From the NCBI GenBank assembly GCA_039807745.1, contig JBDHRV010000138.1:1-9480 (forward strand): a DNA stretch of 9,480 nucleotides, in the 5' to 3' direction. Below are positions 1 through 6,255 of this stretch, in pieces. A program made the translations under genes and the position numbers. This DNA comes from JAEUMW01 sp039807745. GTDB lineage: Bacteria; Pseudomonadota; Gammaproteobacteria; Burkholderiales; JAEUMW01. The notes beneath the pieces are model-generated. The model saw nothing but the letters and a program-made list of their open reading frames with translations. It had not been told where the DNA came from and made no database searches. Every line of letters starts with the position of its first letter. Position 1 is the stretch's first letter.

Positions 1-160
1 GAAGGAGCGCGCTGGGCCGGGTGCATCCGTCAGCCAGAAGCCCAAGGAGGAGCACCGACCATTTGCAGCCGATGATGCTCTCCACCATGGCCGCGACGGG
101 AATGGCCTTGCGATCCTCGTTCACGGGAGGCCCACTCTCTGAGGAACGGGTGAGAACCAT
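1..160 (-). CDS. HxlR-family winged-helix transcriptional regulator (5' part, cut by window edge)
   Basis: Reading the minus strand from an ATG at 158-160 gives 53 open codons that leave the window at its left edge. Residues 22-53 (VAAMVESIIGCKWSVLLLGL and onward to a TRPSALL segment) match the start of HxlR-type winged-helix regulators, whose signature is a 'GxKWxxxIL..L..G..RfxeL' block forming the first helices of the DNA-binding domain. HxlR proteins usually have about 110-150 residues, so roughly 40% of the gene is here. The family typically senses redox stress or electrophiles through cysteines. Cys32 and Cys46 are present, but a sensing role is inference. The gene is divergent from a CPVC thioredoxin-fold gene, with a 17-base palindrome between them that could be its operator. 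A GTG at codon 13 is an alternative start; the ATG is kept because a TAAGG lies about 12 bases upstream of it. Confidence 0.75.
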   Translation of the reverse strand, partial: MVLTRSSESGPPVNEDRKAIPVAAMVESIIGCKWSVLLLGLLADGCTRPSALL

Positions 161-182
161 CGCGTGCCTACCTTACCGGAAA

Positions 183-245
183 GTGCCATCTTGCGGCGAT
201 TACGCCGTCGGCGCATCTTCTCGGCGCGGGTGGCACTGTGCCACC
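183..245. promoter_or_regulatory. Candidate operator: perfect 17-bp palindrome plus a separate half-site
   Basis: Positions 229-245 read GGTGGCACTGTGCCACC, a perfect inverted repeat with 8-base arms around a single central T. A further copy of the half-site GTGCCA occurs at 183-188, so GTGCCA or its complement occurs three times in the 122-base gap between two divergent genes. HxlR-type regulators bind short dyads in such shared intergenic regions, so this is a plausible operator for the left-edge regulator. The palindrome lies 38 bases upstream of the ATG at 283. No strong sigma-70 hexamer pair was recognised here. The repeat is seen directly; its function is inferred. Confidence 0.5.
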
Positions 246-282
246 GTGAGCGAAAATCGTCGATACGAAAGGAGCCAGGACC

Positions 283-519
283 ATGAAGAAGAAAGCCGTC
301 TTCTACCACGCCGGGTGCCCCGTGTGCGTCAGCGCGGAGCAATCGGTGCTCGGGGCGTTGGACAGGAACCGCTTCGAGGTCGAGGTCGTGGACCTCGGCA
401 CGACCAAGGGCCGCCTCTCTGAGGCCGAGAAGCTGGGCATCAAGTCGGTTCCCGCACTTGCCCTGGATGACCAGGTCTTTCACATCAACTTCGGAGCCAG
501 CCTGTCCGACCTCAAGTGA
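283..519 (+). CDS. Small thioredoxin/glutaredoxin-fold protein with CPVC active site
   Basis: This 78-residue protein is a minimal thioredoxin fold. A short first strand is followed by a CPVC redox motif (Cys12, Cys15, in HAGCPVC), and a cis-proline loop (SVP, Pro57) comes before the last strands, as in glutaredoxins. The expected role is thiol-disulfide exchange in the cytoplasm, since there is no signal peptide or membrane segment. The physiological partner is unknown. The start is well supported by AAAGGAG about 8-14 bases upstream of the ATG. The length is close to bacterial glutaredoxins and glutaredoxin-like proteins (about 75-90). The gene is divergent from a HxlR-family regulator and likely controlled by it, which would suggest induction by redox or electrophile stress. 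The conserved-looking C-terminal stretch FHINFGASL recalls a subfamily of thioredoxin-like proteins encoded beside such regulators, but I recall this only generally. The fold is clear; the substrate is not. Confidence 0.85.
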   Translation: MKKKAVFYHAGCPVCVSAEQSVLGALDRNRFEVEVVDLGTTKGRLSEAEKLGIKSVPALALDDQVFHINFGASLSDLK

Positions 520-543
520 CGGTCGCCGAGAGTGTTTTCCCCG

Positions 544-561
544 AGGCGCGACAGCGCGCCT
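544..561. terminator. Possible hairpin between convergent genes
   Basis: The 88-base gap between the ends of the CPVC gene (519) and the MOSC gene (608) contains AGGCGCG-ACAG-CGCGCCT at 544-561, a perfect 7-bp stem with a 4-base loop. It could stop transcription from both sides. Neither strand has a proper U tract after the stem, so it is not a textbook intrinsic terminator. Confidence 0.35.
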
Positions 562-607
562 TCGGGTCTTCCCGGACTGCTCTCGCGCGCGTCCCTCTCG
601 AATGGAG

Positions 608-1408
608 TTAGGCGGGCTTTTCTCGATCACCGGGTTTGACCTCATCGCCAACGTGAATGGTGCCCCCGCGATCAGCTGTCATCGCGACTGCAAAAGTGGG
701 GTTTTGCCGAGGAAAGACCTCAAGCAGCGTTTTCATGATTGGCAGGTCTCGCTGTCCGGTGAGCGGATTCGCGTGCGTGGCCAGGCATCTGCCTTTCGCC
801 CTCACGACTTCGAATTTGACCTCACCAATGCGAACGCTTCGGCCTATCCATTCTTGCTCTTCCCACGCGCCTAGGCCGTCAACGGCGATATTTGAGCGGA
901 ACCGATGCTCGCTCAGATCGGGAGCGCCCGCGCCGGCCGCAACAGCTGCAAGGCTTTGGCGTCCGTGCAGTGTCACGTAACCCGGCTCGGCGTCTTGATA
1001 ACGGGGCGTAACTCCGTCGCCGACCACCCGTAACGGAAGTCGGTCTGAGCGCGAAGAGAGTGGATTCTCATCGAGTGTGAGGACGTATTCTTCTATTGCT
1101 GCGGCGACGCGCTTGCGTCCTGCATTGTTCAGCGTCTCGTCAACGAGAACTTCGCCTTGCAGCTCGATGCGCAGCCGCTGCGTCTCGTGATCGAACCGGA
1201 GCTGAAGCCGCGCCAGCCCAGGGGTATTTACCAACGCGACGAACTCGTGTTTCGTGCCCCAGGCATCGCCCGGGATTGCCGAATTGGCAAATCGAACACC
1301 GAGAACCCGGTCCCCGGCGATGCGCCCCTCATCCAGGACCGATAGGGATTCACATTCCTCGGCAGTGAATCCTTTCACCGGATAGCGATACAAGGCGGCG
1401 ACGTGCAT
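608..1408 (-). CDS. MOSC-domain protein (molybdenum cofactor sulfurase C-terminal type, YcbX-like, no ferredoxin domain)
   Basis: This is a 266-residue soluble protein. The N-terminal half (about 1-115) opens with ALYRYPVKGF and has the features of the MOSC N-terminal beta-barrel domain ('yPvKs' followed by GDR). The C-terminal half (about 145-258) is the MOSC domain, with HRFRSNIAVDG (168-178) and the signature RCLATHANPLTG (207-218). Cys208 is the conserved cysteine thought to hold sulfur or coordinate the molybdenum cofactor. YcbX and eukaryotic mARC reduce N-hydroxylated compounds using this cofactor. E. coli YcbX carries an extra C-terminal 2Fe-2S domain. This protein stops after MOSC, so any electron donor must be a separate protein. 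It lies 64 bases downstream of a ketopantoate reductase-family gene on the same strand and may be cotranscribed. The ribosome-binding site is weak (GCAGG about 14 bases upstream), but the ATG opens directly into the conserved barrel start. Confidence 0.85.
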   Translation of the reverse strand: MHVAALYRYPVKGFTAEECESLSVLDEGRIAGDRVLGVRFANSAIPGDAWGTKHEFVALVNTPGLARLQLRFDHETQRLRIELQGEVLVDETLNNAGRKRVAAAIEEYVLTLDENPLSSRSDRLPLRVVGDGVTPRYQDAEPGYVTLHGRQSLAAVAAGAGAPDLSEHRFRSNIAVDGLGAWEEQEWIGRSVRIGEVKFEVVRAKGRCLATHANPLTGQRDLPIMKTLLEVFPRQNPTFAVAMTADRGGTIHVGDEVKPGDREKPA

Positions 1409-1472
1409 TTGTGAGATGCCTGCTTGATATATCCGTCCGAAGTGACGCAGTTACCACCTCGCTTCGCCACCG

Positions 1473-2402
1473 TCACGCATCGCTGCGCCGCCCCGCCGCA
1501 TGCAGCATCAGCGCCGCACGGATGAAGCTGTTTGCGGGAGCGGGTACGCCCGGTTCGTCACCCACGCGCGCGACGGTGCCGCTTAACCACTCCAGCTCCA
1601 GCGGATTCCCGCGCTTGAGGTCGCCGAGCATCGACGATTCCATGTTCTCTGGCAGCGTGTCCATGAACGCGAGCTGACGCGCCGCGCAGTCCTCGGACAG
1701 CGCGATGCCGCGCGACCGACCGAGCGCCGCCGCTTCGCTCATCACTTCCAGCAGCAGCGCGCGCGTCGTCGGGTTTTCCCGGATGGGTCCGAGCGGACAG
1801 CGGGTGAGCGTCGTCATGCCGCTCAAGCCGACGAGGAACACGAATTTCTCCCAGATCGCGCGCTCGATGTCGTCGCTCACATGGGCGTCGATGCCGGCGG
1901 CGAGACATGCCGACAGAAACGCTTCGACACGCGGGGTGCGCCGCCGGTCGAGCTCGCCGAACACGAGCCGCTGCAGCGTGCCGTTGTGCCGGATCACGCC
2001 GGGCGATTCGATCAGGGCCGAGATCTGTGCGAGGCCGCCCAGCACGCGCTCGCGGCCGAAGCGCCGAGACAGCAGCGACACCGCTTCGACGCCGTTCTGG
2101 AGCGACACGATGGCCGAGTCGTCGCGCATGGCGGGTGCCGCCGCTTCGATTGCGTCCGCGGTGCTCCACAGCTTGACCGCGATGATCACGAGGTCGCTGG
2201 GGGCGAGCGCTGCCGGGTCGTCGGTGGCGTGCACGGGGTGCACGTGGACGGCGCCGAGCGCGCTCTGCACGTGGAGCCCGTCCGCGCGCATGGCTGCGAG
2301 GTGCGCTCCCCGCGCGAAAAACACGACCTCGTTGCCCGCGGCGGCGAGCCGCCCACCGAAGTAGCCGCCGATGCCGCCGCTGCCGATGATGCAGATTCTC
2401 AT
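1473..2402 (-). CDS. 2-dehydropantoate 2-reductase family protein (ketopantoate reductase, PanE/ApbA type)
   Basis: This 309-residue cytoplasmic enzyme starts with a Rossmann dinucleotide-binding motif, IIGSGGIGGYFGG (GxGxxG at 7-12). The catalytic set of ketopantoate reductase can be traced: Asn103 in LQNGVE, Lys186 in WEKFVF, and the Ser257/Glu269 region in SSMLGDLKRGNPLELEW, matching the Asn/Lys/Ser/Glu residues of the E. coli enzyme. The family reduces 2-dehydropantoate to pantoate with NADPH in coenzyme A synthesis. Many paralogues act on other 2-keto acids, and no pan gene is nearby, so the substrate is uncertain and no symbol is given. The length is normal (about 290-315). The start is strongly supported by AAGGAGG 9-15 bases upstream. 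It is divergent from the dienelactone hydrolase-family gene across a 93-base gap and precedes the MOSC gene on the same strand. Confidence 0.88.
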   Translation of the reverse strand: MRICIIGSGGIGGYFGGRLAAAGNEVVFFARGAHLAAMRADGLHVQSALGAVHVHPVHATDDPAALAPSDLVIIAVKLWSTADAIEAAAPAMRDDSAIVSLQNGVEAVSLLSRRFGRERVLGGLAQISALIESPGVIRHNGTLQRLVFGELDRRRTPRVEAFLSACLAAGIDAHVSDDIERAIWEKFVFLVGLSGMTTLTRCPLGPIRENPTTRALLLEVMSEAAALGRSRGIALSEDCAARQLAFMDTLPENMESSMLGDLKRGNPLELEWLSGTVARVGDEPGVPAPANSFIRAALMLHAAGRRSDA

Positions 2403-2416
2403 ACTCTCTTCCCTCC

Positions 2417-2445
2417 TTGGCGGGTTCGCACCCCTCTGTTACGCT
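2417..2445 (+). promoter_or_regulatory. Candidate sigma-70 promoter for the dienelactone hydrolase-family gene
   Basis: TTGGCG at 2417-2422 (4 of 6 matches to TTGACA) is separated by 17 bases from TACGCT at 2440-2445. An extended -10 TG at 2437-2438 precedes the second box. It points toward the ATG at 2496 and would give a leader of about 45 bases. The -10 hexamer is only a 3 of 6 match, so this is a tentative call. Confidence 0.3.
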
Positions 2446-2495
2446 CCTGCGCCGTCAAAGATGACAGCCTGCCTTCCCGACCGCAAGGGGTAACC

Positions 2496-3365
2496 ATGTC
2501 CGACTCCGAACACCCGAGCCTGCAACCGAAGACGCAGTGGAACCGCCGCGACTTCGTCGTGACCGTGCTCGGCGCGGGGTTCGCGCTTGCCGTGCAGCCC
2601 GTCTCGTCGCAGACGCTGATCGTCACGGATACGGAAGGCATCGAGTCCGGTGAGGTGCGCATTCCCGTGACCGGAGGCGAGATGCCGGCGTATCGCGCGA
2701 TGCCCGCGACCGGCGGGCCGTTCGCGACGGTCATCGTGGTGCAGGAGATTTTCGGCGTGCACGAGCACATCCGGGACGTGTGCCGGCGGCTCGCGAAGCT
2801 CGGATACTTCGCCGTCGCGCCGGCGCTCTTCACGCGGCAGGGCGACGTGTCGAAGATGACCGACGTGAGCGAGATCCTGGCGAAGGTGGTGAGCCAGGTG
2901 CCCGATACACAGGTGCTGAGCGACCTCGACGCAACGGTGGCCTGGGCCGCGGAGACCGGGATGGCCGATACGCAGAAGCTCGCGATCACCGGATTCGGCT
3001 ATGGCGGGCGCATCACCTGGCTCTACGCCGCCCACAATCCGTATGTCAAGGCGGGCGTCGCCTGGTACGGGAGGCTGACCGGACATCCGACCCCGATGAC
3101 GCCGAAGCAGCCGGTCGATGTCGCGGCTGCCCTGACGGTGCCGGTGCTGGGCCTGTATGGCGGGAAGGATCAGGGTATTCCGCCCGACGGCGTGGAGCAG
3201 ATGCGCGTTGCGTTCTCGCGCGGCGGCAGTCGCTCGCGGATCGTCGTCTACCCCGACGCGCCGCACGCTTTCCACGCGGACTATCGACCCAGCTACCGCA
3301 AGGAGGCGGCGGAAGACGGCTGGCGCCGCATGCTGGAGTGGTTCAAGGCGAACGGCGTGGACTGA
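2496..3365 (+). CDS. Tat-exported dienelactone hydrolase-family protein with Gly at the nucleophile position
   Basis: This 289-residue alpha/beta-hydrolase belongs to the dienelactone hydrolase family (carboxymethylenebutenolidase type). Residues 16-40 look like a Tat signal (NRRDFVV, then a hydrophobic stretch ending near VSSQT), so the mature protein is probably periplasmic. Family landmarks are QEIFGVHEHI (Glu84, the Glu that gates the nucleophile), the nucleophile elbow GFGYGGR (166-172), YGGKDQGIP (Asp225) and APHAFHADY (His257). Family members normally have Cys in the elbow (GFCWGGR or GYCLGG). Here codon 168 is GGC (Gly), one base from TGC, so the classical Cys-Asp-His triad is incomplete. 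The ATG at 2496 is chosen because GCAAGGGG precedes it and the Tat motif follows. The reading frame stays open far upstream, but only as antisense of the reductase gene. The protein may have lost hydrolase activity, act differently, or reflect a sequence error. Confidence 0.85.
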   Translation: MSDSEHPSLQPKTQWNRRDFVVTVLGAGFALAVQPVSSQTLIVTDTEGIESGEVRIPVTGGEMPAYRAMPATGGPFATVIVVQEIFGVHEHIRDVCRRLAKLGYFAVAPALFTRQGDVSKMTDVSEILAKVVSQVPDTQVLSDLDATVAWAAETGMADTQKLAITGFGYGGRITWLYAAHNPYVKAGVAWYGRLTGHPTPMTPKQPVDVAAALTVPVLGLYGGKDQGIPPDGVEQMRVAFSRGGSRSRIVVYPDAPHAFHADYRPSYRKEAAEDGWRRMLEWFKANGVD

Positions 3366-3407
3366 GGCCGCGACCATTGTCCTCGCACCGCGCGGGGCCG
3401 GGCGCGC

Positions 3408-4346
3408 CTACGGCATCTGCGCGTCGAAGAACTCGCGCATCATGAAAGCCTCCAGCCCGGCGTTGTCCTTGGCGCGGGCGGAGAGCGTGAGGTTGCGGCC
3501 GAGACGCTTCGATTCCCACAGGAACTCCTCCTGCTCGTACTCGCGGATGATGCCGATGATGCGGCGGACCACGGCGATGCGAATGTCGCTGTTGTTGCCG
3601 CGTCGCACTTCGATCAGCTGCGTCGTGTTGCGCCGGATGTCGCGATTCCAGCCGAAGAACACGAACTCCGCGTCGTCGTAGGTCATGCGCTTGATCTGGA
3701 AGATGCCGCCGCCGCGCGTGGGATCGAACCCGTAGGTCGGCGCGCGGTTGGTGCCCAGATTGGCGGCGACGATGCGGTTGCTGCGCGCAGCGTCGTCTTC
3801 GACCGCGGGCTGGTCCGACGGACTCGGCGGTGACGGCGGCGGGGCCGTCTCGGTGCGGGCGCGACGTTTCGCGTCGAGCAGCGAAGAGAAATCGTTCTCG
3901 GGCGGGGTCGGCGCGGGTGCCGGTTTGGCGACAGGGGGCGTCGGCGGGGCGGGTGTCGGCGTCTTGGCGCTGGGCTTGTTCAACGCGAGCACTGGCGGCG
4001 CCGGGGCAGGGCGCGGCGGCGCCTTCGGGGGACGGGCCTGCGGCGCCGGCTTCGGCGCCGGGACCACGGGTGCGGGTCGTGCCTGGGGAGTGGGGGACGG
4101 CTTCGGGGCGAGCGTGGGTGCCGGGGGCGGCGCCGGCGGCGGGCTTGGCTGCGGAGCGAGGCGCACCATCAGCGAACCACTCGACTTGCCCTTGTCCGGT
4201 CCTTCGGCTGACGGGAACAGGATCTCCGGACGCCACACCCACAGCACGGCGATGTGCACCAGCAGCGACAGCGCGATCGCCACCCAGATCGTGGGAATCG
4301 TGACGACGTCGTGTCGGGGTCTGGGATCGATGAGCCGATCGTGCAT
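3408..4346 (-). CDS. TonB-like membrane-anchored Pro/Ala-rich protein, C-terminal domain not recognised
   Basis: This 312-residue protein has a TonB/TolA-like layout. It has a short cytoplasmic start (1-16), one membrane helix (about 17-38, IPTIWVAIALSLLVHIAVLW), a Pro/Ala-rich extended region (about 65-180), and a C-terminal domain (about 190-312) rich in aromatic and charged residues (YGFDPTRGGGIFQIKRMTYD, then AEFVFFGWNRDIRRNT). The membrane topology suggests a periplasmic C-terminal domain reached through a rigid linker. I do not recognise the domain as canonical TonB-C: no YPxxA-type motif is seen, so energy transduction should not be assumed. The start ATG at 4346 is chosen because it opens just before the membrane helix. 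Its ribosome-binding site is poor, and the frame stays open upstream only as antisense or overlap of greB. It lies 125 bases after greB on the same strand and is convergent with the dienelactone hydrolase-family gene (42-base gap). Confidence 0.75.
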   Translation of the reverse strand: MHDRLIDPRPRHDVVTIPTIWVAIALSLLVHIAVLWVWRPEILFPSAEGPDKGKSSGSLMVRLAPQPSPPPAPPPAPTLAPKPSPTPQARPAPVVPAPKPAPQARPPKAPPRPAPAPPVLALNKPSAKTPTPAPPTPPVAKPAPAPTPPENDFSSLLDAKRRARTETAPPPSPPSPSDQPAVEDDAARSNRIVAANLGTNRAPTYGFDPTRGGGIFQIKRMTYDDAEFVFFGWNRDIRRNTTQLIEVRRGNNSDIRIAVVRRIIGIIREYEQEEFLWESKRLGRNLTLSARAKDNAGLEAFMMREFFDAQMP

Positions 4347-4471
4347 CGGTGAGTGCTTACGCGTGGTGAGCAGCGGGAGAACAGGGTCCTGCCATTTCGG
4401 ACCGACGCGACCTACCGCCGGTTCAGACGAAAAGCCCCGGCCTTCCCCCCGGAACACCCGTCTCGTGCGCG

Positions 4472-5017
4472 TCAAGGCAACGCTTCGTAGCGGATTTCGA
4501 CGACTTCGATCTGCGCCGCGCCTTCGGGTGTGTGCAGGTTGACCACGTCGCCCTCCCGCGCCTTCATCAGCGCGCGGGCGATCGGCGAGACCCACGACAC
4601 GCGTCCGCGCGCCGGGTCGACCTCGTCCATGCCGACGATGCTCACGGTACGTTCGTGGCCTGCGGCATCGGCAATCGTGACCGTGGCGCCGAAGAACACC
4701 TGCTCGTGCTGCTGGCCCTGATGGTCGACGACCTCGACGATGTCGAGGCGCTTCATGAGATGGCGGATGCGCCGGTCGATCTCCCGCAGTCGCCGCTTGC
4801 CGTAGATGTAGTCGCCGTTTTCCGAGCGGTCGCCGTTCGACGCTGCCCACGCGACGGTGCGTGTGACCTCGGGTCGCTCGATGTCCACGAGATGTTTCAG
4901 CTCCGACTTGAGGCGCACGTAGCCGGCCGGCGTCATGTAGTTTTTCTGCGGGGCGGAGTGCGACGGCGTTGATCCATCGCGTGCCGGAGCGGGGCGCTCA
5001 GTCCGCCTCGTGGACAT
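4472..5017 (-). CDS. greB: Transcription elongation factor GreB
   Basis: This 181-residue protein aligns along its length with E. coli GreB (158 residues). The N-terminal coiled coil contains AAS-NGDRSENGDY-YGKRRLREIDRRIRHL (about 58-87). Its tip holds the two acidic residues Asp63 and Glu66, which GreB and GreA use to coordinate Mg2+ in the RNA polymerase secondary channel and trigger cleavage of backtracked RNA. The C-terminal globular domain includes VFFGATVTI and SPIARALMKAREGD. The RxRxID-type spacing and the WAAS tract are GreB-like rather than GreA-like. The first 27 residues before YMTPAGY are an extra, low-complexity extension rich in Ser, Arg and Pro, which I associate with Burkholderiales GreB. 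The ATG at 5017 follows the stop of the ceramidase-like gene by 14 bases. The stop codon overlaps a weak TAAGG ribosome-binding site, which suggests translational coupling. Confidence 0.93.
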   Translation of the reverse strand: MSTRRTERPAPARDGSTPSHSAPQKNYMTPAGYVRLKSELKHLVDIERPEVTRTVAWAASNGDRSENGDYIYGKRRLREIDRRIRHLMKRLDIVEVVDHQGQQHEQVFFGATVTIADAAGHERTVSIVGMDEVDPARGRVSWVSPIARALMKAREGDVVNLHTPEGAAQIEVVEIRYEALP

Positions 5018-5031
5018 GGGCGACGCAGACC

Positions 5032-5862
5032 TTACCGCAGATAAGAGATGGGCGCGCGCCTGCTCAGCATGCGCAGCAGCCACCCGATCGCGGCGGCGGC
5101 GAGCAGGTGCTTCAGCGTGTGTCCGCTGACGATACCGCCAGTGAGCGCAAAGATCTGCTGGTCGAAATGCTCCCCGACTTTTGCCAGACCGTAGAGCAGC
5201 ACGGCGACGACGAAGTCCGACCCGCGGGTGTAGCGCGCCGGAAAAAGCACCAGCACGAGCAGGATGACGAGCATCGAGCCGAACTGCACGGCGCCGTATG
5301 GGTTCAGATTCTCGATGCCGTGCGCGGCGCTCCAGCGCCAATACCAGACGCTCCAGACGCCGACCGCCACCAGCGGCACCAGCAGCCAGCGACCCGCCGT
5401 CGCGCTCACGCGCTCGCTCAACACGGCCGCGACGATGCCCATGAAGCCGATGGTCATGGGCAAACGGTCCCACGCGAGGCGCGGACTGTCGGGCGCGAGA
5501 TGGTAGTAACCGGAGCCGCAGCACGTCAGCGCGGTACCGAGGAAGGCCACACCCCACGCCCAGCGCTCGGCCGAGTCGAGGAACGCATCGCGGCCGGACG
5601 CCTGCTTGCCGCGGACGACGAACACGACCCCCAGCACGCCGACCACCAGAAAAGCCAGGTTCGACGCCGTGTCGAGCGCGTTGGAAATGCCGAGCATCGC
5701 ACGCCGATCGGCGAACTGGTGATACGACTCCGGCTGCGCATAGGGAGGAACGAGCCACGCGGCGAGTGCGATCGCAGCGACGGTCGCCCACAGGATCGCG
5801 ATGCGCGCGCGGCGGCTCGCGAAGGACCCAGCGAGGGTGCCGGAGGTGCGGATGGAGTACAC
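5032..5862 (-). CDS. Ceramidase-like seven-helix membrane protein of the CREST superfamily
   Basis: This 276-residue integral membrane protein has about seven hydrophobic segments (near 20-38, 65-83, 102-116, 135-150, 158-174, 192-208, 216-230, with a last one about 250-266). Four motif blocks identify the family: YHQFADRRAMLGISNALD (47-64), GSGYYHLAPD (116-125), WDRLPM (131-136) and GHTLKHL (247-253). The spacing Ser117-His121-Asp132 and His248-His252 matches the zinc site of human alkaline ceramidase ACER3 (Ser77, His81, Asp92, His217, His221), so a metal-dependent membrane hydrolase is likely. The substrate is unknown; most betaproteobacteria are not known for ceramide, so another lipid amide is possible. 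The start is GTG at 5860-5862 with no clear Shine-Dalgarno sequence, but a TATAAT lies about 30 bases upstream. It is cotranscribed with greB, judging by the 14-base gap. Confidence 0.82.
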   Translation of the reverse strand: MYSIRTSGTLAGSFASRRARIAILWATVAAIALAAWLVPPYAQPESYHQFADRRAMLGISNALDTASNLAFLVVGVLGVVFVVRGKQASGRDAFLDSAERWAWGVAFLGTALTCCGSGYYHLAPDSPRLAWDRLPMTIGFMGIVAAVLSERVSATAGRWLLVPLVAVGVWSVWYWRWSAAHGIENLNPYGAVQFGSMLVILLVLVLFPARYTRGSDFVVAVLLYGLAKVGEHFDQQIFALTGGIVSGHTLKHLLAAAAIGWLLRMLSRRAPISYLR

Positions 5863-5892
5863 GACGAAGGAGTCCAGGGACGGCGACCCGGG

Positions 5893-5898
5893 ATTATA
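5893..5898 (-). promoter_or_regulatory. Candidate -10 box (TATAAT) upstream of the ceramidase-like gene
   Basis: The minus strand reads TATAAT here, 30 bases before the GTG start of the ceramidase-like gene. A perfect -10 stands out in such GC-rich sequence. No good -35 is present at 16-18 bases (GGAGGC at 17), so the promoter may be weak or activator-dependent. It would drive the ceramidase-like gene, greB and possibly the TonB-like gene. Confidence 0.45.
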
Positions 5899-5979
5899 CC
5901 GCCTCGAACCGCAGTGCCTCCGGCGGAGCGTTCGCGCTGTGCGCGGAAGGTGTTTACATCCGCGCCTCGCCTGACTAGC

Positions 5980-6106
5980 GGGCTGTTGAAAAACCCCTCG
6001 CGGCCGCGGTGCTGGCTTTCCGGGATGGCTCGCGCAACGTGGCGCCTCGGCACGTGCGCAGTGCAGCGAGCCGTAGCAGCGCCATCAATTTCAGCGTCGC
6101 GCGCCT
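5980..6106. mobile_element. Possible insertion-sequence end remnant
   Basis: GGGCTGTTGAAAAACCCC at 5980-5997 resembles the terminal inverted repeats of IS5/IS1182-type elements, many of which end in a CTGTTGAAAAA core. On the minus strand the adjacent DNA reads in frame as KLMALLRLAALRTC (about 6046-6087) and then runs through Ala/Arg-rich residues to FSTAR and a stop inside the terminal repeat. That is the way transposase C-termini of such elements often end. No partner inverted repeat, target duplication or full transposase is present, so this would be a fragment left by a decayed or recombined element. The right border of the remnant cannot be set from the sequence; 6106 is a guess. Identification is by memory of the terminal motif only. 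Confidence 0.35.
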
Positions 6107-6255
6107 TGCATCTTCAGCGACCCCAACACCGTGCTCATCGCGGCGCTCTTCGTCATCGGCGTCATCGCTTCCGATTTTATCGCTCCGCACCGCCGATGCA
6201 GTAGCTCATCCATGCGAACAATGCAAGCTGGCTGCGAGGTAACACATCGGACCCC
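6107..6255. other. Intergenic debris with a short hydrophobic plus-strand frame
   Basis: This completes the 393-base stretch (5863-6255) without an intact gene. A plus-strand frame open from 6077 to a stop at 6257-6259 encodes, at about 6110-6178, IFSDPNTVLIAALFVIGVI followed by ASDF and unrelated residues. The hydrophobic block recalls the start of a membrane helix in SLC13-type permeases, but it is about 23 residues long with no start codon or ribosome-binding site. It could be another gene scrap. Nothing else is recognisable here. Confidence 0.25.

Noticed and set aside
121..651. Minus-strand frame of 176 codons spanning the CPVC gene
   Set aside because: It is antisense to the thioredoxin-fold gene, crosses its promoter region, and shows no family features.
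1442..1476. Inverted repeat GTGACG/CGTCAC between the reductase and MOSC genes
   Set aside because: Only 6-base arms with a 23-base loop that overlaps the reductase stop; this is expected by chance at this GC content.
1881..2495. Upstream extension of the dienelactone hydrolase-family reading frame by 205 codons
   Set aside because: The extension is antisense to the ketopantoate reductase-family gene and has no homology. The Tat signal and ribosome-binding site support the ATG at 2496.
3790..4160. Apparent repetitive DNA
   Set aside because: The repeats are irregular and explained by codons for a Pro/Ala-rich protein linker; there are no spaced identical units, so it is not a CRISPR array or tandem repeat.
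3343..4242. Second minus-strand frame of about 300 codons over the TonB-like gene
   Set aside because: It arises from the GC-rich proline-coding region read in another frame. The alternative has a membrane anchor and a structured C-terminal domain.
5018..5791. Upstream extension of the greB reading frame into the ceramidase-like gene
   Set aside because: It overlaps a well-supported gene in another frame and is Arg/Ala-rich noise; GreB homology begins after 5017.
4969..6204. Plus-strand frame of 411 codons opposite the ceramidase-like gene
   Set aside because: It has a composition typical of an antisense shadow (Arg/His/Asp-rich), no motifs, and lies across a gene with conserved metal-site residues.
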